Shown piece by piece: positions 34,401 through 40,197 of a stretch of DNA of 40,197 nucleotides. Position numbers and translations under genes: made by a program. Under the pieces are notes generated by a model. It saw only the letters and a program-made list of their open reading frames with translations. It did not search any database and had not been told where the DNA came from. Within the stretch, counting starts at the first letter, position 1, and every line of letters begins with the position of its first letter. This DNA is from Alphaproteobacteria bacterium (GTDB lineage: Bacteria; Pseudomonadota; Alphaproteobacteria; Rhizobiales; Beijerinckiaceae): assembly GCA_016869435.1 (NCBI GenBank), contig VGEB01000018.1, positions 1 through 40,197 on the forward strand, given 5' to 3'.

Positions 34401-37215
34401 CCATCGTTTTGGCGACGAGCATTCCTGCCGTCTCCAAAGCGTTGAGCCGCTCGCCGAGCAATTCATCGACGCGCGTCGCATGTTCGGTGACGACCGATGC
34501 GACGCTTTCGCTGTGACGCTTAACGGAGTCTTCGAATGAGCCGAGCTTTTCTGCGAGGCTGACGTCAACCCGATCGGCGTGCGCGGTCATCCGCTCCGCA
34601 ATCTCGCCGCCGCGATCCACGAGCACATGTTCGATGGCCTCCAGACTCTGCGCGACGGCGTCGTTGACCTGTCCGGTGTTACGGACGAAGTTCTCTTCGA
34701 AGGCGATGAGCTTGTCGCTGAGTTCGACGGCGGCGCGTTCCGTGCGGGCGGCCACTCGGGCCGCCAAATCTTCGCCCTGCCGCGCGACCAGGCCTTCGAA
34801 CGTCGAGAGGCCCTCAGCAAGGGCTGCGGTCGCGCGTTCGCCATGTTCGCTGACGCGCTGGACGATTTCCTCGCTGTGGCGGGTGACGGCGTCTCCGAAG
34901 GCGGCGAGCTGCGCCGAGAGGCCTGATGCGGCGCGTTCGCCGCGCTCGCCGACGCGTTCGGCGATTTCGTCGCCGTGGCGCTGGACCGACTCCTCGAAGG
35001 CGGCGAGGTGCGCCGTAAGCGTCGATGTCGCGCGTTCGCCTTGCTCGTCCACAATTTGCGCGATCTGTTCGCCATGTCGCGTGACGGCGCTTTCGAATGA
35101 AGCCAGCTGAGCTGCGAGCGTCGACGTCGCGCGCTCGCCTTGCTCGTCCACAATTTGCGCGATCTGTTCGCCATGTCGCGTGACGGCGCTTTCGAACGAA
35201 GCCAGCTGAGCCGCGAGCGTCGACGTCGCGCGCTCATTCTGTTCGCTGACCTGCTCGGCGACCTCGTCGCTTCGGCGGGTGACAGATTCTTCGAATGCGG
35301 CGAGTTGTGTGGTGACGGCCGTTGTCGCCCGCTCGCCATGTTCGGCGACGCGCGCAACGACGTCCTCTCCATGCCGCCCAAAGGTCTCTTCGAAAGCGGC
35401 GAGTCCATCCGAAATGACGGAACTGACGCGGTCGCCGTGTTCAACAATGCGCATGGCGGCTTCCGAACTGTTGCGCACGACAGCGTCTTCGAACGCCGCA
35501 AGCCGCTCTACCACGGTGGTCTCGATCTGCCGCCCTTGTTCGGCGATCCGCTCGGCCATTTCGCCGCCGCGGCCAACCACGGTCTCTTCGAAGGCCTGGA
35601 AATTGTCCGCGAGCGTTTCAGTGATGCGATCGCCGTGCTGGCCGATAGCCGAAGCCGCTTCGCTGGCTGCGGCGACGAAGCGCGTCTGCAGGGCGTCGAC
35701 CTGTTCGACGAGGGCCGCAGCATTCTGGTTCAAGCTGTGCGCGATTGCGTCATGAAGCGCTTGACCGCGCGTATCGAAATCGTTCTGCGCCTGTTGATGC
35801 GCCTCTTCGAGCAGGCCGACAATCCGGGTTTCCGCTGTCTCGAGGGTGGTTCGTGCGACTTCGACATGTTCGGAGACGCGGGCGGCAAGCCGTTCCTGAG
35901 TTTCGGCCAGCGAGCGCTCAAATGCGCCGCCCTGCGTTTCAATTGTTTCGCGAATGGCGCCCCCAGTTTCGGCGAGTTGAGCGACAATTCGCTCTCCCTG
36001 GCCGCCGATCGCTTCCGAGAAACCGGCGCCAATCTGTCCAAACCGTTGGAGCATGTCGGCGCCGCGCGCGCCAAAATCGCCGGCGATCGCTTCGCCCGCA
36101 GTTTCGAGCTTGCGGCTAAACTCCTCGGTTCCCTCTGAAAAACGGCGGCTGACGTCGTCGCTGGCGCCGCTCACCTTTTGCGCGACCTCATCGCCAGTCT
36201 GCGTAAGTGCGAAGAGCACGCGCTCGCCATGACTCGCCAGAGTCGATTCGAAGGCGTCTCCGGCCTCGTCGAGCGCGAGCCGGATCTCTTCGCCTTTCGA
36301 GCCGAGGGAGGAGGCGACGCGCGCCCCCGCCTGGCTCACCGCTTCGGCGAGATGGACCGAGGCCGTCGCGAGTTCCTGAGAAAGCGCTTCGCGCGCGCCA
36401 AAGAGCGCGGTTCGCGCATTGTCGGCGTTGACGACGATGGCTTCGCGTTCGCGCGCCAGTTCGTCAATGAGCAGCCGAATGCGCCGCTCATTATCGGTAT
36501 AGGTGCGCTCGAGGTTGGTGACCTCGGTGCGGACGATCACTTCCAGCTCGCCGGCGCGCGCCAGCGCGCGTTCGATGCCATCGCCCATGGAGGCGGCTTC
36601 ACGTCGGATCGCCTGCGACAGCGAAACGATCTGTTCCGTCGCCACCGTCTCGGGCTCGATCAGTCGAATGGCCACTTCGGTCATGGAATTGGCGATGAGC
36701 CGCATCTCATGGGCGCGCCGCGCCATTAATCCAGTGAGGAAGAGAAAGACGAGGGGCGCGATCAGCGCCGCGAGAGCCAGGACCGGCTTGGGCGCGAGCG
36801 TCAAGCCGTCGGCGTCGAGGATTTCTCCTTGATGGAAATAAACATACGCAACCCAGCAGGCCGCCCACAGCCCCATCGAGGCGAAGGTGAGGGTCATGAT
36901 CGAGCGGTTTGGCTTGATCTGCAGCGCCTGCCGCAACTCGCCGACCGTGCGGCGATCGTCGTTCGCCGGCGCAAAGGCGGGAGCGATGACCCCTAGCTGC
37001 TCCTGATCGCGGTTTTGATGGTCGCCGTAAGCGGGCGCTGACTTGCGCCGATCCGCGCTCTGACCGTCCGCTCGGGCGCTCGGGGCCGGGTCCGATCGGT
37101 CGTGCGCTTCGTCCGCGGCTGCGGCGGCGTTCGGCGTTTCGCCGATGTCGAGCGCCTCCTCGACCGCTGACAGAGCGGCGGACGCCGCGTCCTGGATCTT
37201 ACCTGATGTCGCCAT
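31471..37215 (-). CDS. giant coiled-coil membrane protein, GPR/RgsE-like
   Basis: The 1914-residue protein has a charged disordered N-terminus (1-104), two membrane helices (about 105-128 and 144-164), then some 1550 residues of nearly unbroken helix with an apolipoprotein-like 33-residue period (3 x 11), with recurring units such as ERATSTLAAQLASFESAV followed by TRHGEQIAQIVDEQG. A Pro-rich break (SEPSPPAPARSS) precedes a conserved globular C-terminus (about 1795-1914; DLWRRYQRGETAGLFGRRLY). Length, membrane anchor and apolipoprotein-type repeats match the growth pole ring protein of Agrobacterium (RgsE in Sinorhizobium), which organises polar growth. GGAG before ATG 37215 supports this start. 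The homology is architectural; I could not align full length. Confidence 0.8.
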   Translation of the reverse strand: MATSGKIQDAASAALSAVEEALDIGETPNAAAAADEAHDRSDPAPSARADGQSADRRKSAPAYGDHQNRDQEQLGVIAPAFAPANDDRRTVGELRQALQIKPNRSIMTLTFASMGLWAACWVAYVYFHQGEILDADGLTLAPKPVLALAALIAPLVFLFLTGLMARRAHEMRLIANSMTEVAIRLIEPETVATEQIVSLSQAIRREAASMGDGIERALARAGELEVIVRTEVTNLERTYTDNERRIRLLIDELAREREAIVVNADNARTALFGAREALSQELATASVHLAEAVSQAGARVASSLGSKGEEIRLALDEAGDAFESTLASHGERVLFALTQTGDEVAQKVSGASDDVSRRFSEGTEEFSRKLETAGEAIAGDFGARGADMLQRFGQIGAGFSEAIGGQGERIVAQLAETGGAIRETIETQGGAFERSLAETQERLAARVSEHVEVARTTLETAETRIVGLLEEAHQQAQNDFDTRGQALHDAIAHSLNQNAAALVEQVDALQTRFVAAASEAASAIGQHGDRITETLADNFQAFEETVVGRGGEMAERIAEQGRQIETTVVERLAAFEDAVVRNSSEAAMRIVEHGDRVSSVISDGLAAFEETFGRHGEDVVARVAEHGERATTAVTTQLAAFEESVTRRSDEVAEQVSEQNERATSTLAAQLASFESAVTRHGEQIAQIVDEQGERATSTLAAQLASFESAVTRHGEQIAQIVDEQGERATSTLTAHLAAFEESVQRHGDEIAERVGERGERAASGLSAQLAAFGDAVTRHSEEIVQRVSEHGERATAALAEGLSTFEGLVARQGEDLAARVAARTERAAVELSDKLIAFEENFVRNTGQVNDAVAQSLEAIEHVLVDRGGEIAERMTAHADRVDVSLAEKLGSFEDSVKRHSESVASVVTEHATRVDELLGERLNALETAGMLVAKTMETTRELALQEFDAHGAALRDKLRQSVADASSALAENTDTMHERFATTASDAVLAIATQGERLHELLNDRLGSFEDAVLSGSKEVVTSLTDQGQRIAMTLGEQLTLFENAMLRDGGALADRVGEHAERLRDGFAQRLATVQEAIGNQGTQIVDDLTTRTADAAARLEEQAQQITHRLDDRLQSLDQTLRTEGGALIDRLSAQVEHYNARIGDNSRHFAHEIDARLAAIDDTIESKGGDLVERLGARAIDIASTMSDRIEAFESVASTRTAEAAERIDQLVGQVNAGGVGSQALSEALSQHAAEIARVMEDGGRQVMQALDAKIKDVDWVLLSRSSELAQALASRTEEINETLGGQARALESSLDNRIELLETNVVSRLGMVSSEIDERGRLVVDTIGARLHDIKEILAGARHEFDTTLHARTGDLGQSLAERIDEISGALDARLMQMHSVLDERGGAVAQKLTTIAELTATAVENAGADLASRLGAQRDELTDTLNASREALELTLATSAKSSIAALLSTNEKIRAELPALLDGLGQTNASLHAVVDQTGGNLVRLEHELGNRLSEFRGALNEASTQVEHVAATASDTMRDASAIVEALDERQHALAQSAERLAQSQQALDATMAARHQTLEELMTLIEGRRAEFESAVTTFSDLMDRSFRAIEARSRELGGALSETSRQTADLIESRFSAVRAAAEGEREQTSEALRVAFAQANEEIVLLFADARSKFDSAAKEIRGMAHAIHSEIEKTREEVRRGATEIPQETAEHAAALRRVVGDQVKALNELTEIVARSGRIYDISEPSPPAPARSSLNQAARGETPNLRGAAQNMSNRQANGGWLSDLLARASSDEAAQQPRTARSLVSAGALDSLTRDIARMTDNAAVADLWRRYQRGETAGLFGRRLYTAQGHQTFEEIRRRYRVDQEFRATADHYIKHFEDLLVETSRGDRDGSKALDLLTGDAGKVYTMLGHACGRFE
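35041..35238 (-). repeat. recent 99-bp tandem duplication inside the GPR-like gene
   Basis: Positions 35041-35139 and 35140-35238 are two adjacent 99-base units. They differ at two silent sites in the body and in the last three bases. Each unit encodes exactly one 33-residue helical repeat, so the duplication keeps frame and helical phase. The flanking units are clearly related but more diverged. Confidence 0.93.
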
Positions 37216-37296
37216 TCGCTCACTCCAGCCGGCGCAGACGCCTGCGGTCCGGCCAAATCCGCGGCCCGCCGCCAAGCGGCCGCTGGTGAATAAAGA

Positions 37297-37311
37297 TTAA
37301 CCAAACTTTAC
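37297..37311. promoter_or_regulatory. possible CtrA-type site between GPR-like and HPt genes
   Basis: TTAA-CCAAACT-TTAC at 37297-37311 matches the CtrA consensus TTAA-N7-TTAA at seven of eight defined bases and includes the favoured TTAACC half-site. It lies 82 bases before the GPR-like start and 163 before the HPt start. A second TTAACG and a TTATCC/GGATAA inverted repeat (37381-37386, 37399-37404) occur nearer the HPt gene. The match could be chance in an AT-richer gap. Confidence 0.4.
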
Positions 37312-37473
37312 AGCCCATCCCTGGCAATTGAAACATGTGCGCGGCGCGTATCAGGAAACTTCGTTAACGCGTCCTTCAGGTTATCCGCGCCAGTCTGAGG
37401 ATAAGCGGCCTGGAGCGTCGGTCGCGGGCTTTCTAGGATCGCGCTTTGCGATAAATATCAAGGGGAACAGGGA

Positions 37474-37923
37474 ATGGGGATGGCGAAACTCGCGGAATCC
37501 GCCCTTCTGAACTGCGAAGCTCAGCCGCAGCCGATGATGGACGCGCAGGAAGAATCGCCGATCGACCTCGTTCATCTCTCGCGCCAGACCTTCGGCGACC
37601 ATGATCTCGAACAAGAGCTGCTGGCGCTTTTCGACGCGCAGGCGGCGCAATGCGCCGAGCGCTTGCGCACGCCGGCGAGAGTCGGGGATGGCGAATGGCG
37701 CATCGGTCTCGCACATACCATCAAGGGGTCGGCGCGGGCGGTCGGGGCGTTCGACGTGGGTCTTGCGGCGGAGGCCTATGAGTTGGCCCTGCGCGGCGAG
37801 GAACTAAGCATCGTCGAAAAGCGCGACAAACTTGACGCCGCCATAAAAAAGGCGCGCAGCGCCATCGCTTTATTGCTCGGCCGCGCGGTTCAGAACGGCC
37901 CGACGGGGAAATATTTCAGATAA
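37474..37923 (+). CDS. stand-alone HPt phosphotransfer protein
   Basis: The 149-residue protein has a 30-residue lead and a histidine phosphotransfer four-helix domain. The phosphorylatable His is H81 in GLAHTIKGSARAVGA, with the typical following Lys-Gly-Ser-Ala. Upstream helices (LSRQTFGDHDLEQELLALF) are also typical. Such proteins relay phosphate between hybrid kinases and response regulators in the cytosol; no kinase or regulator is adjacent. AGGGG eight bases before ATG 37474 fits. It is divergent from the GPR-like gene. Its last 34 bases overlap the 3' end of the solute-binding-protein gene on the other strand. Confidence 0.88.
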   Translation: MGMAKLAESALLNCEAQPQPMMDAQEESPIDLVHLSRQTFGDHDLEQELLALFDAQAAQCAERLRTPARVGDGEWRIGLAHTIKGSARAVGAFDVGLAAEAYELALRGEELSIVEKRDKLDAAIKKARSAIALLLGRAVQNGPTGKYFR

Positions 37924-38792
37924 AGCTCGGCGAAGACGCCGCGTTGGGCGAGTCGAGCAAGCGCATAGTCGAGCGCGCGGCGCAGAGGCGCATTGCCTTT
38001 TTTTACGGCGATGCCGACTCCTTCGCCAAAATATTTCGGATCGGTGAACGGGCCGTCCCGAAAGACGCAGCAACCGGCGGCTTCTGCTCCGTTCAGCCAA
38101 TATGAAAGAGAGATCGCGTCGCCGAAGAGCCCCTGAACATGGCCGTTTTTCAGTGCGTTGCGCGCCAGGGCCGGCGTCTCGAACGTCACCAGTTTGGACT
38201 GCGGATAGAAGGCCTTGAGAAAGGCTTCATGCCGCGAGCCCGCGACCACGGCGATCGGCCGGTCGGCGAACGCGCTGGGGGAAGCCGACTTGAGGGTGGT
38301 GTCGGCCTGCATGACAAACCGCCCCGGCGTCATCATGTAAGGACCGGAAAAATCGACCTGTTTTCTGGTCTCGTCATTGATCGCGAGCGAAGCGATGACG
38401 GCGTCGCCGCTATTGTCGTTGAGCGCGGGAACAAGCAGATCCCACCGTCGTCTCTGGATCGTGCAGGCGACGTCGAGTTCGACGCAGATCGCCCGCGCAA
38501 GATCGACGTTGAAGCCGGCGACCTGCCCGTCCGGAAGCAGGAAATTGAACGGCGGATAGTCGTCCTCGGTGAGGAACCGGATCTGCCGCAGTCCGGAGAG
38601 GTCAGGCTTTTCCGGGGAGCGGTTGGGGTCCCAGAAGGAGGGCGCGGCCGCGGCGGGCCGCGTCGGCGCCGGGGCGGGGAGCGCAGCGTCTGCACGCGCG
38701 GCCACAAGGCCTGACGTCAGGAACAGCCCCGCGAGCGCGGCGCGAAGGAAAGAGAGGCGAGCGAATCGGGGCGGCTTATTGATACGGCGCAT
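37890..38792 (-). CDS. family-3 periplasmic solute-binding protein
   Basis: The 300-residue protein has a signal peptide (SFLRAALAGLFLTSGLVAARADA), a Pro/Ala linker, then a PBPb-type domain: RFLTEDDYPPFNFLLPDGQ, VAGFNVDLARAICVEL, the central MMTPGRFVM and GKSVAVVAGS-like IAVVAGSRHEAFLKAFYP, and VGIAVKKGNAPLRRALDYAL near the end. It would bind an amino-acid-like or similar polar ligand in the periplasm. No permease or ATPase gene is adjacent, so it is an orphan here and might serve a remote transporter or a sensor. The DNA 3' end overlaps the HPt gene by 34 bases. The start at 38792 has only a distant GGAG. Confidence 0.88.
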   Translation of the reverse strand: MRRINKPPRFARLSFLRAALAGLFLTSGLVAARADAALPAPAPTRPAAAAPSFWDPNRSPEKPDLSGLRQIRFLTEDDYPPFNFLLPDGQVAGFNVDLARAICVELDVACTIQRRRWDLLVPALNDNSGDAVIASLAINDETRKQVDFSGPYMMTPGRFVMQADTTLKSASPSAFADRPIAVVAGSRHEAFLKAFYPQSKLVTFETPALARNALKNGHVQGLFGDAISLSYWLNGAEAAGCCVFRDGPFTDPKYFGEGVGIAVKKGNAPLRRALDYALARLAQRGVFAELYLKYFPVGPF

Positions 38793-38863
38793 AAAGTTAT
38801 TGCGTGGCTCCTGCTGGAGATCGATAGTCGTTCGAAGGCTGCTTGCGCGCGCCGGAATATTGC

Positions 38864-39838
38864 ATGAATTTCGTTCCGATCGAAAGTGTCGCCGCCGCCG
38901 CTTCGCCGATCAAGGACGAACTTCGTCGGCTTTGGCTCCGCCGGGCGCCCGCCGACTCCTTCGCATTTCGCCGATCGCCGCCGGCGCGTACGACCGCGCC
39001 CCTGGCCATTCCCATCGAAATCGCCTTTCTGTCCGGTCACGGCGTTCCCGAGCAGGCGCTGCAGTTCGCCGCAGCGACGGCGCGCCGTCAAGGCGTTTGT
39101 GCAGATGAAGCGTTGCTTGCCGAGGGACTGGTGTCGGAAGATGTCTTTTATCGGGCGCTGGCGAAGCATCTCGACGTCGACTTCATCGACGCTCCTGTGG
39201 AAGTCTGCGGGTCAAGCGTCGCGACGGTCGAGCGCGGCTATGCGCGGCTTCGCGACTCGTCGAGCGGCTTTCTTTGGCTGTTCGCGCCCAGCGGCAGCGG
39301 CGTCTTCCGGCTGATGAGCGTGCGGCGCCTGTCGAAAGGGCGGCCGCTTTTCGCCATCACCACCCGAACGCGGTTCCTGGAAGCGGTGCGCCGCGCCGAT
39401 CCCGACGCCGCCGCCCGCAACGCCGCCTTTCTCGTCGAGCGCGTCGACAGTGAGCTCTGCGCCCGCGGCGGTCTTCAGCGCGGACAGGTGGGATTGCTGC
39501 TCGTTGCGCTGATCTCACTTGCGGCGAGCCTCTACGCGCCCTTTGACGTACTGCGCATTGCGTCGGCCTTGCTGTTGGCAGGCGTGTTCTTCTGCGGCGT
39601 GTTTCTGAGGCTTTTCGCTTGCGCGGAGAGCTTTGCGCCATGCGCGGAGGCGGCGCCGCTCGCCGGCGATGCGCGGCTGCCGATCTACACAATCGTGCTG
39701 GCGCTCTATCAGGAGGCCGCGGTTGTGGCCCAACTCACCCGCGCGATTGACCGACTCGACTATCCCGGCATTATGGCGCAAACGCCACAAGCGAACGCAG
39801 GCTACGAGCCGCGCTGCGCTAAAGGCGCTATTTCCTAA
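38864..39838 (+). pseudogene. GspE-N/GT2 glycosyltransferase, truncated in the catalytic domain
   Basis: The frame encodes a GspE/MshEN-like N-terminal domain (about 65-115; ARRQGVCADEALLAEGLVSEDVFYRALAKHLDVDF), two membrane helices (about 208-228 and 231-252), then the opening strand of a family-2 glycosyltransferase, RLPIYTIVLALYQEAAVV, up to LDYPG at residue 302. Intact relatives (XagB-like, roughly twice as long) continue with a KLDxKLVxE strand, the DxD and QxxRW motifs and further membrane helices. Here the sequence switches after 39770 to 22 unrelated codons and stops. No other frame downstream continues the domain, so the break looks like a deletion or insertion, not a simple frameshift. 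ATG 38864 is preferred over TTG 38843. Confidence 0.75.
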
Positions 39839-40197
39839 TTTCCGGTCTGCCGAGACGCGTTGCGGAATCGTCCGCGCGAAGGCAGGATCGTGGGCATGCC
39901 ATCACGTATTGAAAGAACTAGCGAGACAGGCGTGGCGCGGAACCAATTTGGGGAGTCGCGCGCCGATCGAATCGTTGATTTCATTCAACGTTGGTGGTGG
40001 GTCTTGAGCTGCCTGTCGCTTCCAAGCTTGTCTGCCTGGGCAAAAGAACACCCTTGGTTCGGCGCGCTAACCCGTCTTATTCACCGAGGGCCTGATTTTG
40101 GGCTGGCGAGTGTGGTGTAAGATACTGATTTAGTGTATGGATTGGTTGCTGACGCCGATCCGTTCACGCCATCGCATCGAAGCCACACCCGCCATGC
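39839..40197. other. unassigned terminal stretch after the glycosyltransferase break
   Basis: No recognised gene. An 86-codon frame (39860-40120, plus) has a Trp-rich patch (RIVDFIQRWWWVLSCLSLP) but matches no family I know and overlaps another open frame. TGGCG-CAAA-CGCCA near 39774 is a small palindrome at the break. Base composition is lower in GC than upstream. It may be the edge of a mobile or degraded segment that continues beyond the window. Confidence 0.35.

Noticed and set aside
35041-35238. CRISPR array
   Set aside because: The repeated units are adjacent 99-base coding units with no spacers and lie inside a long frame.
35140-36138. 332-residue plus-strand frame opposite the GPR-like gene
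   Set aside because: Its apparent repeats are the mirror of the 33-residue coding repeats on the other strand.
39633-40007. 124-residue plus-strand frame spanning the glycosyltransferase break
   Set aside because: Its first half is an out-of-frame reading of the glycosyltransferase gene and its second half matches nothing I recognise.

Overview
The window is GC-rich chromosomal DNA from an alphaproteobacterium, most likely of the order Hyphomicrobiales (Rhizobiales). The best evidence is a giant coiled-coil protein matching the growth-pole-ring (GPR/RgsE) type of polar-growing Hyphomicrobiales. Other support comes from an alphaproteobacterial type glutamate-cysteine ligase, an APH-fold homoserine kinase next to rnhA and ispH, and Rhizobiales-style palindromic repeats. 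A Methylocystaceae/Beijerinckiaceae relative would fit, but no methane- or methanol-oxidation gene is present, so this is only a guess. I see no rRNA, tRNA, CRISPR array, complete insertion sequence or prophage.

Layout. 0.1-3 kb: a DUF1190-like membrane-anchored protein, a 37-residue membrane protein with a strong ribosome site and a textbook terminator, a LuxR-type regulator whose receiver domain lacks its phospho-acceptor, and a YdcF-type envelope protein. 3-8.2 kb: ETF-ubiquinone oxidoreductase on the minus strand, then a translationally coupled HlyD/ATPase/permease export operon with a small membrane protein behind it. 8.3-13.7 kb: ubiA coupled to a small secreted protein, rsmE, a short porin-N-terminus-like protein, gshA and a DUF937 protein. 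13.9-16.4 kb: the ispH-thrB-rnhA cluster. 16.6-20.9 kb: an envelope-type operon (BON-repeat/OmpA protein, membrane protein with helix-hairpin-helix, secreted pentapeptide-repeat protein) coupled to a fructokinase. 21.1-22.6 kb: nadK, a thioredoxin-fold ferredoxin and a small conserved protein.

22.7-27.9 kb is the most accessory-looking part. It holds a single-chain type IIG restriction-modification enzyme with a palindromic repeat inserted in frame and an AT-rich specificity segment, a CitE-like protein lacking the usual acidic catalytic residues, and a secreted protein whose start codon lies inside a dispersed repeat. 27.9-31.5 kb: a large outer-membrane beta-barrel protein and a Rieske-FAD oxidoreductase. 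31.5-37.2 kb: the 1914-residue GPR-like protein with a 33-residue helical periodicity and a recent internal duplication. 37.5-39.8 kb: a stand-alone HPt phosphotransfer protein divergent from the GPR-like gene, a periplasmic solute-binding protein, and a GspE-N/GT2 glycosyltransferase cut off just inside its catalytic domain. The last 350 bases hold nothing I can identify.

Functionally, much of the window concerns the cell envelope and polar growth, mixed with housekeeping genes. The unusual material is the repeat family that has entered or supplied coding sequence in two genes, the mosaic type IIG enzyme, the two catalytically or signalling-degenerate proteins, and the possible cell-cycle control of the GPR-like/HPt pair.
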